A stretch of 64,000 bases of DNA from Oscillospiraceae bacterium (GCA_014799385.1 JAAVIC010000017.1:1-64000); one strand, 5' to 3'; positions 18,056 to 26,198 are shown, counted from the stretch's first letter. Translations and numbers: made by a program. Notes: generated by a model not told the origin, from the letters alone.

Positions 18056-18079
18056 ATCTAAATAAGGAGTTTATGCACT

Positions 18080-18709
18080 ATGGAGTTTATCAGTGAACGC
18101 ACGGCATTTACAATGTTATCGGACACCGTGGTAAAAGCGGGAGTTTCGTTGTTTAACGCGGTGAAATATATCTATATGATTGCCGATAAGGATTTTTATA
18201 ATATCAATGTAAAGGATATTTTCAAGATTGCGTTGAAAAACATTACGGATACAACTTGCCTGTACAACACCGGAATAAAGCTGGACAAGGAACGCTGCAA
18301 GGAGATGAACTCGCCCGAGTATGAGCGGGTATTGTCGCTGATGGTGTATTCGTTCGCAGTGAGGCTGCCGGAGCTGAAGAACATCAAAACCAAGGGCGGA
18401 CAGCTCAACGACAAGCAAATCAAGACGATTTACGATATGGTTCTGTCAAAGGGCGCGGGAAATTTCGAGAATGTGATTCCGGACGATTTCGAGGAGATAC
18501 GGCGAATGGTAAAGCTCGGCAAGCCTGTCCCGGCATATGACGCGGAATGGTATAAGGGCTACATCTACGGATATGTTCCCGCGTTGGCAACGGTCACCAA
18601 CAAGAATCTGTTTCTGTTGGGAAGCTGTGATATACTGTTCACGCTGTTCCACGGTTCGCTTGAGGAGGAACTGGAGAGCCTGCTGAACTCCCTCTCCGCC
18701 GCGGTATAA
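18080..18709 (+). CDS. Hypothetical 209-residue protein
   Basis: Mostly helical soluble protein, no family recognised. Notable features are the N-terminal segment FTMLSDTVVKAGVSLFNAVKYIYMIADKD and a Tyr/Gly-rich stretch near residue 155 (EWYKGYIYGYVPALA). First of four closely spaced plus-strand genes ending with degV. AAGGAG site 10 nt before the ATG. Confidence 0.7.
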   Translation: MEFISERTAFTMLSDTVVKAGVSLFNAVKYIYMIADKDFYNINVKDIFKIALKNITDTTCLYNTGIKLDKERCKEMNSPEYERVLSLMVYSFAVRLPELKNIKTKGGQLNDKQIKTIYDMVLSKGAGNFENVIPDDFEEIRRMVKLGKPVPAYDAEWYKGYIYGYVPALATVTNKNLFLLGSCDILFTLFHGSLEEELESLLNSLSAAV

Positions 18710-18720
18710 GGGAGCGCGGT

Positions 18721-19023
18721 ATGGCGAAAAAGTCTGTTAAATGCGTCTTTTGCGGCGAGGAAACGGAATTTACATTACGCGTAAACTTCACGGTTTACTG
18801 CCCCAAATGCAAACATATGATTCACAATGAATGTGAGAAAGGATTCGGACCCGTAACTCCGTACTTTTTCTTGGCGGGAGATGACGAAATCGCGAAGGTC
18901 GATTCCGTGAAGAACCGATATATTCTGTATCTCGGCGGCGAGGAGATTCCGCTTGAAAAAACGTATTACGACGCGATAAATGAGGCGGACGAAATACTGT
19001 CCGAGAGACTCGGATTCGCTTAA
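18721..19023 (+). CDS. Small zinc-ribbon protein, hypothetical
   Basis: 100 residues. CVFCGEE near residue 8 and CPKC near residue 30 give two CxxC knuckles of a zinc ribbon, followed by HMIHNECEKGFG. No further domain recognised. GGGAG ribosome site, 11 nt after the previous gene. Confidence 0.7.
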   Translation: MAKKSVKCVFCGEETEFTLRVNFTVYCPKCKHMIHNECEKGFGPVTPYFFLAGDDEIAKVDSVKNRYILYLGGEEIPLEKTYYDAINEADEILSERLGFA

Positions 19024-19033
19024 CGGAGGAACA

Positions 19034-19579
19034 ATGGCGAGTGAAATCTACTTTTTTATGACAAAGGAAGATTTGTTACATATGCTTACGCGGGTTGAGG
19101 AATCAATCGGCGTTAAGTATATTGAAAACGCGGCGTATTACTCAAAGGATATACCGATTTACGATTCGCTTACGGATTACGAATATCTCGGAATCTGCAG
19201 AACGGGCGACCACCAAAGCGAGAGCTTTCTCGTGCTGGAAAAGTCCGAGGAGCTTCACCCCGAGGAGCGCCTCCAATTTGACGGCAGAACGCGGTATCTT
19301 GTCGACCAGAGCAACCACCCCGATTCCGTTGGGTTATGGCTCGGCGGTATGTATCGGGATAAGTTCATTGTCTGCGGTCATATGGGGGCAATCAGCGCAA
19401 GCGATAAATCCAAACGGATATTCAATGCGTTTCGGAAATGTATTAAGGCTCAGTGCAAATACAAAAAGGGAAGATATTATTTCAGCGATAACGTAAAAGA
19501 AATCTCAGGCGGAGTCCGGCTGATAACGATAAGCGTCAAATCTCCGCCGGAATACGATTTGAAAATAGAGGAGGAATAA
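19034..19579 (+). CDS. Hypothetical 181-residue protein
   Basis: Soluble alpha/beta protein (MASEIYFFMTKEDLLHMLTRVEE...), not recognised. The segment YLVDQSNHPDSVGLWLGGMYRDKFIVCGHMG suggests a beta-rich core. ATG 19034 has GGAGGA. Ends one base before the degV start, so coupling is likely. Confidence 0.7.
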   Translation: MASEIYFFMTKEDLLHMLTRVEESIGVKYIENAAYYSKDIPIYDSLTDYEYLGICRTGDHQSESFLVLEKSEELHPEERLQFDGRTRYLVDQSNHPDSVGLWLGGMYRDKFIVCGHMGAISASDKSKRIFNAFRKCIKAQCKYKKGRYYFSDNVKEISGGVRLITISVKSPPEYDLKIEEE

Positions 19580-19580
19580 A

Positions 19581-20420
19581 ATGGGAAAAGTTAAAATTTG
19601 CGCGGACAGCGTATGCGATTTGTCGGATGAGTTGAAATCCCGATACGGAATCAGCATCGTGCCGCTGTATGTGAACAAGGGTGACGAGACCCTCAAAGAC
19701 GGTGTGGAAATCACGCAAAAGGACGTTTTCGCGTATTACCGCGAAACGGGCAAGCTCTGCACCACTGCGGCAGTGAACGTTGAGGACTTTACGGAGTTCT
19801 TTAAGGAGCAGCTCGAAGGCTATGACGAGTTGGTGATGATAACTATCAGCTCGGAGTTTTCGAGTTGTTTCCAGAACGCAAACATCGCGGCGGAGGACTT
19901 CCCGAACGTTCGTGTGGTCGACTCGCGGAATTTATCCACGGGAGAGGGTCTTGTGGCGGTTTCAGCCGCAAAGCTCGCTCAGCAGGGCTTGTCCGCGGAC
20001 GAAATCGTCAAAAAACTGGAGGAGATAATCCCCAAGGTTGACGCAACGTTCTTTGTGGCGAACGTTGAGTATCTCCACAAGGGCGGGCGGTGTTCGTCCA
20101 TAGCGGTTCTTGGCGCGAATCTGCTGAAGCTCAAACCGTGCATTGCGGTACAGAGCGGCAAAATGACGGTGGTGAAAAAGTATCGCGGCGGCATTGAAAA
20201 GGTGATCCGCGATTATGTCAAGGACAAGCTGGAATCCGCCGAGGTGGACGATGATTTGATTTTCATCACGCACACCACTTCGGAGGCGAACACCTCGCTC
20301 ACCGCCGAGGAGATCCGCAAGTACAAGGAGTTCAAGGAAATAGCCACAACGGACGCGGGCTGTACCGTTGCGTGTCACTGCGGCGAGGATACCCTCGGAA
20401 TTTTGTTTATCCGCAAGTAA
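19581..20420 (+). CDS. DegV family fatty-acid-binding protein
   Basis: 279 residues. The opening KICADSVCDLSDEL, the fatty-acid-binding TTAAVNVEDF segment and EYLHKGGRCSS near residue 160 are DegV signatures. DegV/FakB proteins hold fatty acids for phosphorylation by FakA during uptake of exogenous fatty acids; no fakA gene is here. GAGGAGG site overlaps the end of the preceding gene. Confidence 0.92.
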   Translation: MGKVKICADSVCDLSDELKSRYGISIVPLYVNKGDETLKDGVEITQKDVFAYYRETGKLCTTAAVNVEDFTEFFKEQLEGYDELVMITISSEFSSCFQNANIAAEDFPNVRVVDSRNLSTGEGLVAVSAAKLAQQGLSADEIVKKLEEIIPKVDATFFVANVEYLHKGGRCSSIAVLGANLLKLKPCIAVQSGKMTVVKKYRGGIEKVIRDYVKDKLESAEVDDDLIFITHTTSEANTSLTAEEIRKYKEFKEIATTDAGCTVACHCGEDTLGILFIRK

Positions 20421-20480
20421 AGAATATCGGATTCTACGCATATAATACACCGTAAAGCTATCATTACGGAGGTTGTTATT

Positions 20481-20876
20481 ATGATGGAGAATGTATCGAA
20501 ATACGCGTTTATGGAACAGGACAGACCGATTCTTAAGGCGGAACTTGTCGGCAACAAGGATTATCCGAATGTGAAAGGGGATATTTATATGTATATCCTC
20601 GACAACGGATTTTACCTTCAAGGCGACTTTTCGGGACTGCCCAAAAATTCGGACTTCGCGTTCCATGTCCATGAAGGATTGCTCTGCGAAGACCCCGGCG
20701 ATAAAATGCTTTTTCTGCCGGACGTAATGTCGGACGCACTCGGAAATGCATCGGCGCAGATATTCTTGGATAGAATCGATGTGAACACCCTCGCCGACCA
20801 CCCTATTATGATTCATCTCAAAGCAGACGGTCAGGAAATCACTGTCGCTTGCGATGTTCTGGAGAGGGTGCTGTAA
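20481..20876 (+). CDS. Cu/Zn superoxide dismutase-like protein, degenerate
   Basis: 131 residues. GDFSGLPKNSDFAFHVHEG matches the SodC motif around the first copper histidines. DALGNASAQIFLDRIDVNTLADHPIMIHLKAD matches the C-terminal strands. The zinc-loop histidines normally between these blocks are replaced (EDPGDKMLFLPDVM), and there is no signal peptide. So it keeps the SodC fold but probably not normal dismutase activity. GGAGG site; tandem ATG at 20481/20484. Confidence 0.65.
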   Translation: MMENVSKYAFMEQDRPILKAELVGNKDYPNVKGDIYMYILDNGFYLQGDFSGLPKNSDFAFHVHEGLLCEDPGDKMLFLPDVMSDALGNASAQIFLDRIDVNTLADHPIMIHLKADGQEITVACDVLERVL

Positions 20877-20892
20877 TAAATAATTGGCAATT

Positions 20893-21009
20893 GTTCGAGT
20901 TATAAGCATAATCTGCTGTTCGGAGTAGAGGTTTAGAACGTTTAATTCCGAACGACCTTACGGGGTGCGGATTTAGCGTGTTATAATTCAAAACAAGTGT
21001 TTGGTGATT
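20893..21009 (+). repeat. Conserved leader module, copy upstream of ahcY
   Basis: Alignable over ~110 nt with 61209-61326, with shared blocks such as AACGACCT..CGGGGTG, TTTAATTCC and a closing GG(T/C)GA. GTTCGGA/TCCGAAC can form a stem. It directly precedes palindromic element A. Confidence 0.6.
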
Positions 21010-21012
21010 AGT

Positions 21013-21125
21013 GCAAATTCGAAATGCGAGCGGCGCGGAATACCGCGCAGCGGTGTTCCGTGACGCTCAGGCAAGCGCAAATGAAAATTGCAAAGCAATT
21101 TTCATTTGCGCGGTTTCGGATTTGC
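21013..21125. repeat. Three-way-junction palindrome, element A
   Basis: Outer stem GCAAATTCGAAA/TTTCGGATTTGC. Arm 1 is CGGAATACCGC/GCGGTGTTCCG inside GAGCG/CGCTC; arm 2 is GCGCAAATGAAAATTGC/GCAATTTTCATTTGCGC. First of two copies in tandem before ahcY. Confidence 0.8.
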
Positions 21126-21168
21126 CATTAAAATAATAATAACTCACGGCAACAAACCGGAGAGAAAC

Positions 21169-21280
21169 GCAAATTCAAAATGCAAGCGGCGCGTTACACC
21201 GCAATGCGGTGTAACGGGTCGCTTAGCGAGCGGAAATGAAAATTGCAAAGCAATTTTCATTTGCGCGTTTTTGAATTTGC
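21169..21280. repeat. Three-way-junction palindrome, element B
   Basis: Outer stem GCAAATTCAAAA/TTTTGAATTTGC. Arm 1 is GTTACACCGC/GCGGTGTAAC; arm 2 is AAATGAAAATTGC/GCAATTTTCATTT. It ends 23 nt before the ahcY ATG. Confidence 0.8.
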
Positions 21281-21303
21281 CATTAAAAATAAGGAGAATT
21301 AAA

Positions 21304-22551
21304 ATGAGCGAAATCAGAAATTTGGATTTATGGGAAAGCGGCGCGAGAAAAATTGCGTGGGTAAAGCGCAATATGCCGTTGCTGCGCGGGATTGAGGAGG
21401 AGTTCGCGGCGGAGCAGCCGTTCAAGGGCTTGAAGGTTGCTTTGTCGGTGCATCTTGAGGCGAAAACCGCGTATCTGTGCAAGGTACTTGCGGCAGGCGG
21501 CGCGGAGATGTACGTCACGGGCAGCAACCCGCTGTCCACTCAGGACGATGTTGCGGCGGCGCTGGTTCACGATGGACTGAACGTGTTCGCGTGGTATGAC
21601 GCGACCGATGAGGAATACCACTCGCACATATCAAAGGTAATCGAGATTTCCCCGAATATTATTATAGATGACGGCGGAGATCTGGTTAATCTGATTCATA
21701 ACGAGCACCCGGAATTGATTCCGAACGTACTCGGCGGCTGTGAGGAAACGACCACGGGAATCTTGCGGCTGTTGGCTATGGACAGAGAGAAAACACTGAA
21801 ATTCCCGATGGTACTCGTAAATGACGCGGACTGCAAGCATTTGTTTGATAACCGGTACGGCACGGGGCAATCCGTGTGGGACGGTATCAATCGGACAACC
21901 AACCTTATCATTGCGGGCAAGGACGTTGTAGTTGCCGGGTACGGCTGGTGCGGAAAGGGCGTTGCAATGCGCGCCAAGGGACTCGGAGCGCGCGTAATCG
22001 TTACGGAGGTCGACCCGATCAAGGCAATGGAAGCGGTTATGGACGGGTTCAAGGTTATGCCTATGAACGAAGCCGCGAAAATCGGTGATTTCTTCGTTAC
22101 GGTAACGGGCTGCGCGGACGTAATCGGCGAAACCGCGTTCAATAATATGAAGGACGGCGCGATTTGCTGCAACGCCGGGCATTTCGATGTTGAGGTGAAT
22201 ATGGCGAAGCTACGCGAAATGGCAGTGGAGAGCCACATTGCGCGAAATAATATAGTTGGTTACAAGCTGAAAAACGGCAACACGATTTTCGTAATCGCGG
22301 AGGGCAGACTTGTAAATCTTGCTGCGGGCGATGGTCACCCGGCGGAAATTATGGATATGAGTTTCGCAATCCAGGCGCTGTCTGCGGAATATATTGCAAA
22401 GAACTCGGACAAGCTCAAGTCGGGCGAACATATGACGGTAAACGTTCCCAAGGAGATCGACCGCAAGGTTGCCGAACGGAAGCTCTCTGCATGGGGAATC
22501 GGAATCGATAAGCTCACCCCCGAACAGGAAAAGTATCTGGGAATATCATAA
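21304..22551 (+). CDS. ahcY: Adenosylhomocysteinase
   Basis: 415 residues, the short bacterial form. It hydrolyses S-adenosylhomocysteine to adenosine and homocysteine in the activated methyl cycle. Visible: ALSVHLEAKTAYL and VTGSNPLSTQDDVAAAL in the substrate domain, DDGGDLV, the NAD-binding loop VVAGYGWCGKGVAMRAKGLGA, and CNAGHFDVE. AAGGAG site at 21290 selects ATG 21304. Two palindromic elements occupy its leader. A purine nucleoside phosphorylase gene downstream could consume purine nucleosides. Confidence 0.96.
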   Translation: MSEIRNLDLWESGARKIAWVKRNMPLLRGIEEEFAAEQPFKGLKVALSVHLEAKTAYLCKVLAAGGAEMYVTGSNPLSTQDDVAAALVHDGLNVFAWYDATDEEYHSHISKVIEISPNIIIDDGGDLVNLIHNEHPELIPNVLGGCEETTTGILRLLAMDREKTLKFPMVLVNDADCKHLFDNRYGTGQSVWDGINRTTNLIIAGKDVVVAGYGWCGKGVAMRAKGLGARVIVTEVDPIKAMEAVMDGFKVMPMNEAAKIGDFFVTVTGCADVIGETAFNNMKDGAICCNAGHFDVEVNMAKLREMAVESHIARNNIVGYKLKNGNTIFVIAEGRLVNLAAGDGHPAEIMDMSFAIQALSAEYIAKNSDKLKSGEHMTVNVPKEIDRKVAERKLSAWGIGIDKLTPEQEKYLGIS

Positions 22552-22587
22552 TTAAAATCAATTTATTACGCGCAACGCTCCAACGGG

Positions 22588-22632
22588 TGAAGTTTTGGCG
22601 CGCTTAAATCCAAAATCAACTTACGGGGGTGA
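22588..22632 (+). repeat. Leader module fragment before element C
   Basis: AACGGGTGAAG...GCGCTTAAATCC.AAATCAACTTACGGGGGTGA is similar to the 3' part of the module at 61209-61326. Confidence 0.45.
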
Positions 22633-22635
22633 CGT

Positions 22636-22748
22636 GCAAATCCGAAATGCGAGCGGCGCGGAATACCGCGTAGCGGTGTTCCGTGCCGCTCAGGCAAGCA
22701 CAAATGAAATCCGCAAAGCGGATTTCATTTGTGCGTTTTCGGATTTGC
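22636..22748. repeat. Three-way-junction palindrome, element C
   Basis: Outer stem GCAAATCCGAAA/TTTCGGATTTGC. Arm 1 is GAGCGGC-g-CGGAATACCGC/GCGGTGTTCCG-t-GCCGCTC; arm 2 is GCACAAATGAAATCCGC/GCGGATTTCATTTGTGC. It ends 10 nt before the response-regulator ATG, leaving no Shine-Dalgarno site. Confidence 0.85.
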
Positions 22749-22758
22749 TATTAAAATC

Positions 22759-23433
22759 ATGTTTAATATATTAGTGGTTGACGACCACGCGCATATTCGG
22801 CGGCTGTATGAATACACGCTTGAAAAGAACGGCTATCGCCCGTTCACTGCGGAGAACGGCGAACAAGCGTTGGCGGTTCTCGGAAAACAGCATATTGATT
22901 TGATGATACTTGACGTGATGATGCCGAAAATGGACGGCAACACGTGCCTGAAAACAATACGCGAAAGCGGAAATAACGTGCCTGTGCTGATAATCACCGC
23001 CAAGGGCGAATCCGAGGACGTGCGTAAATCGTTTATGCTCGGCACGGACGATTTTATGGTCAAGCCCGTGGACGAGGTGGAAATGCTGCTGCGAATCAAG
23101 GCGCTTCTGCGGCGGAGTAAAATCAGCGAGGAACAGCGGATCACGGTCGGCGATTCGGAGCTTATTTATGATTCCTTTTCGGTGGTGAGGGACGGAGTTA
23201 CCGTGGTGCTGCCACGCAAGGAGTTCCAGATCCTGTTTAAGCTGCTGTCGTTCCCGAATAAGACGTTCACGCGGCAAAACCTTATGGATGAGTTCTGGGC
23301 AATGGATTCCGACAGCGAGGAGCGAACAGTTGACGTTCATATTAACCGTCTGCGCGAACGGTTAAAGGACAACCCCGATTTCTCAATCGTAACGGTTAGG
23401 GGATTGGGATACAAGGCAATCAAAAACAGTTGA
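22759..23433 (+). CDS. OmpR-family response regulator
   Basis: 224 residues. Receiver domain MFNILVVDDHAHIRR with phospho-acceptor Asp in MILDVMMPKMDG (~residue 53) and Lys in FMVKPVDEVE. The C-terminal winged helix ends HINRLRERLKDNPDFSIVTVRGLGYK. It pairs with the histidine kinase at 24129, although a Nudix gene separates them. ATG 22759 sits right behind palindromic element C and lacks a Shine-Dalgarno site, so translation may depend on the leader fold. Confidence 0.93.
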   Translation: MFNILVVDDHAHIRRLYEYTLEKNGYRPFTAENGEQALAVLGKQHIDLMILDVMMPKMDGNTCLKTIRESGNNVPVLIITAKGESEDVRKSFMLGTDDFMVKPVDEVEMLLRIKALLRRSKISEEQRITVGDSELIYDSFSVVRDGVTVVLPRKEFQILFKLLSFPNKTFTRQNLMDEFWAMDSDSEERTVDVHINRLRERLKDNPDFSIVTVRGLGYKAIKNS

Positions 23434-23440
23434 CAATGTA

Positions 23441-23569
23441 CAGACTGTCGATAATCCCCCATCTACTTCGTCAGCCGCACACGCGGCAGCATTTAAGGCT
23501 AGCCGCGATACGCAGAGTGACCGCAAAGCGGTCATTCGTCCTCGTATCTGGGGGCTTCTCGGCAGTCTG
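23441..23569. repeat. Multi-arm palindrome, element G
   Basis: Outer stems CAGACTG/CAGTCTG and CCCCCA/TGGGGG. Inner arms are GCCGC/GCGGC, and GATACG/CGTATC enclosing TGACCGC/GCGGTCA. Same architecture as elements A-F but unrelated in sequence. It lies between response regulator and Nudix genes. Confidence 0.7.
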
Positions 23570-23619
23570 AAAGGTGTCTTTTTATACAAGCTGAATGTAC
23601 ACTGCCATCGGAGGATAAA

Positions 23620-24126
23620 ATGAAGGAACTTGATTGTAGATTTACGGCGGAGAATCAATATTTTCAGTTCAGAGTCGGAGCAATAATCGTAGAAAACGGC
23701 TGCGTGCTGTTTGCAAGCAACGCAAATTCGGGCTGTTACTATTCAATCGGCGGCGGAGTGCATATGGGTGAAACCGCCGAGGACGCGGTTCTGAGAGAGG
23801 TTTACGAGGAAACGGGAGTGCGTTACGAGATTGACCGCTTGGCGGTGATTCACGAGAATTTCACCGAGAAATTCGGCAAAATGAAAGGCTTTGACTTTCA
23901 TGAGGTGTGTTTGTATTTTTTGATGAAGCCGCGCGGAACGCAGGAGCTGCATTCCGACAGCTGCACGCGGTTCGGCGACAAGGAGGAAATGCACTGGATT
24001 CCGATTGAGGAACTTGGAAATTACAGAGCGTTCCCGAGTTTTTTGGCAGACTATCTCGGTCGGGAACATATTGGCATTGAACACATTATCACGGACGAGA
24101 GGAATAACGAATCCAATCAAGAATAA
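23620..24126 (+). CDS. NUDIX hydrolase
   Basis: 168 residues. The Nudix box (GX5EX7REUXEEXGU) is exact in GVHMGETAEDAVLREVYEETGV at about residues 46-67. It cleaves a nucleoside diphosphate linked to another group; the specific substrate is unknown. CGGAGG site. Its stop is 2 nt before the histidine-kinase ATG, so the two are probably coupled, an unusual position inside a two-component operon. Confidence 0.92.
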   Translation: MKELDCRFTAENQYFQFRVGAIIVENGCVLFASNANSGCYYSIGGGVHMGETAEDAVLREVYEETGVRYEIDRLAVIHENFTEKFGKMKGFDFHEVCLYFLMKPRGTQELHSDSCTRFGDKEEMHWIPIEELGNYRAFPSFLADYLGREHIGIEHIITDERNNESNQE

Positions 24127-24128
24127 TA

Positions 24129-25190
24129 ATGAAAAACAAATCGAAAAAACGAAATCCCTTTTGGATAGTCAATCGCCTTGGAATGAAGCTCACGATTCTG
24201 TCGAGCATTATCATTCTGGCGGCGGACATTCTGACATTCACAGCCGCCATTGTAGTCGGATTTCTGATGGGCGGAACAAACAACACCACTCAGGTCGTCG
24301 GCACGGTGGTCGCAAGTATCATCATCGGAATGCTGCTGTCGTTTATTATCGGGAATACGGTTCTCAAGCCGCTCTCCGAGTTGGTTAAGGCTACCAAAAA
24401 AGTCGCGAACGGGGATTTCAACACAACTCTGCCTGTTGGCTGGACGGAAAAACACACCGTCCGTGAGCTTCGGGAGCTTATCAAGGACTTCAACGAGATG
24501 ACCGAGGAGCTGCGAAACACCGAAATTTTTCGTAACGACTTTATCTCCAACTTTTCGCACGAGTTCAAGACACCGCTTGCCTCTATCCGAGGATTCGCGC
24601 GGCAGCTCTGCGAGGGGGATTTAACTCCCGAACAGCAGCGGGAGTTCTCGAAAATCATTCTGGACGAAACGGAATTTTTGTCCGTTTTGTCGCAGAACAC
24701 TCTGCTGCTTACGGGCTTGGAAAACAAGGACATCATTTCGGACAAGACGCTCTTTTCGTTGGACGAGCAGTTACGTGACTGTATGATTCGCCTTGAGCCG
24801 CAATGGTCGGAAAAGGACCTTGAAATCGAAATGGACTTGGACGAAATCTCGTTTTTCTGGAACGAGCAATTGTTGTCGCACGTTTGGAACAATCTGTTCG
24901 ACAATGCCGTGAAGTTTTCCCAAAGCGGCGGGAAAATCAATGTTTCGTGCAAGGAGAACGGCGGCGTAATCACCGTTTCCGTGGCGGACAGCGGTTGTGG
25001 AATCCCCGAGGAGTCTGTCCCGCACATCTTCGAGAAGTTCTATCAGGCGGATTCCTCGCACGCTACCAAAGGCAACGGACTGGGTTTACCGCTAGTCAAA
25101 AAGATCGTTGAGCTTTGCGGCGGCGAGATACATGTGGAATCCACGGTCGGTGCGGGGACTGTGTTTACCGTGACGCTTCCGCATAGTTGA
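24129..25190 (+). CDS. Sensor histidine kinase
   Basis: 353 residues. Two membrane segments (~20-50 and ~55-80) with almost no extracellular loop, then HAMP (~80-130). H-box FSHEFKTPLASIRG with the His near 142, N-box NNLFDNAVKFS, G1 VADSGCGIP and G2 GNGLGLPLVKKIV. The tiny sensor loop suggests intramembrane sensing or input from a partner. Partner regulator is at 22759; the Nudix product may be an accessory. Confidence 0.93.
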   Translation: MKNKSKKRNPFWIVNRLGMKLTILSSIIILAADILTFTAAIVVGFLMGGTNNTTQVVGTVVASIIIGMLLSFIIGNTVLKPLSELVKATKKVANGDFNTTLPVGWTEKHTVRELRELIKDFNEMTEELRNTEIFRNDFISNFSHEFKTPLASIRGFARQLCEGDLTPEQQREFSKIILDETEFLSVLSQNTLLLTGLENKDIISDKTLFSLDEQLRDCMIRLEPQWSEKDLEIEMDLDEISFFWNEQLLSHVWNNLFDNAVKFSQSGGKINVSCKENGGVITVSVADSGCGIPEESVPHIFEKFYQADSSHATKGNGLGLPLVKKIVELCGGEIHVESTVGAGTVFTVTLPHS

Positions 25191-25295
25191 CAGCGTAACA
25201 TTTTGGTTTGATTTTCAATGATCTACACAAGCTAGGCGTGCGGATGACCGTCCGCAGCAATATCTTTTTGTGTTTTAAGCCATTATCGCGAATTA

Positions 25296-25469
25296 AGGCA
25301 ACACCGCACAATTACCGGCTAACGCCTTTGCCGCACGCTTGCTTGCAAATTTTCCGTCATTTTTGCCAAAAACTCCTTGAAATACGACAGTATTCCTTCG
25401 TCGTTTTCGGCAATCTGACGTAAAATTTGCTTAACGCAATCGTACGACAATAATTGTGCGGTATTGCCT
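25296..25469. mobile_element. MITE-like element with 19-bp terminal inverted repeats
   Basis: AGGCAACACCGCACAATTA at the left and TAATTGTGCGGTATTGCCT at the right match at 18 of 19 positions over a 174-bp unit. The interior on the minus strand has a short open frame (…ILRQIAENDEGILSYFKEFL…) without ribosome site. No clear target duplication seen. Rest of 25191-25814: no gene recognised. Confidence 0.55.
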
Positions 25470-25715
25470 AAACATTCGTACCGGAAAATATGAAGTATTT
25501 TCCCGGCGGCAGCCGTGAGCGTATAACCCGCGCACATTGGTCGATTGTACTTCGGTTTACGGGCTTTTTAAGCGCCGACGAGTCCCGTTGATCCTTGGAG
25601 GAGCTTTGAAAGTCCCTCTCACTTCTGTCCGAGATTGTTCCCGTTTTCGAGCACTTTATTCAAGCCGCCGTCCCGACTTTCGGCAAGACGGACAAGCTCC
25701 CGGTTTCATTACGGA

Positions 25716-25779
25716 ATTACATTGTTTCTTCTTGTGCCGATTTCAGTATACTTCAAAGGGAACTGCAAAACAATGTAAT
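25716..25779. repeat. 12-bp inverted repeat pair
   Basis: ATTACATTGTTT and AAACAATGTAAT, perfect, 40 nt apart. It may be a remnant of another small element. Confidence 0.45.
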
Positions 25780-25814
25780 GTGAACAGGCTCTATAAATTG
25801 TCGAGGTGAATTTA

Positions 25815-26198
25815 ATGAACTTTATTGATGAAATTTCACGGCTGTATGACGGGAACATTCTCCCGAACGAACCGTATACGGGGGAACGGGCGGATATTCC
25901 CGAGGAGCTTTTTGAAATTCTGCAAACGGCAGACGGGATTCGGGAAACAATGCCGAATCCCGAAACTGGCGAGCCGATGTCTATCGCTTGGATTTTATAT
26001 CCCTACGATTATATGGCTACAGAGAGTGAATTTTACCATAACGAATACGGGGTTGATGGAACGGTGTTCGCCGATGACGGCGCGGGGAATCCGTATATTC
26101 TCAAGTCCAACGGGAGCGTTTCTCTCTTTGACGCAATAGACGGGGAGGAATCAACGGCTGCCAACTCTTTGGAGGAGTTTTATCAAATCTTACATTGA
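25815..26198 (+). CDS. SMI1/KNR4 (SUKH)-like protein
   Basis: 127 residues, acidic. The segment VFADDGAGNPYILKSNGSVSLFD near residue 75 is typical of SUKH proteins, which often serve as immunity proteins against secreted toxins. No toxin gene is adjacent. ATG 25815 is 8 nt after GAGG and is preferred over GTG 25806, which overlaps that site. Confidence 0.7.
   Translation: MNFIDEISRLYDGNILPNEPYTGERADIPEELFEILQTADGIRETMPNPETGEPMSIAWILYPYDYMATESEFYHNEYGVDGTVFADDGAGNPYILKSNGSVSLFDAIDGEESTAANSLEEFYQILH

Noticed and set aside
20893-21303. SAH riboswitch before ahcY
   Set aside because: No recognisable SAH-riboswitch core; the same sequences precede genes unrelated to SAH.
25319-25537. Short minus-strand frame across the MITE-like element
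   Set aside because: No ribosome site and it crosses the terminal repeat; kept only as a remark on the element.
25537-25809. Possible 90-residue gene before the SUKH gene
   Set aside because: GTG-type region without ribosome site, implausible composition, contains inverted repeats.
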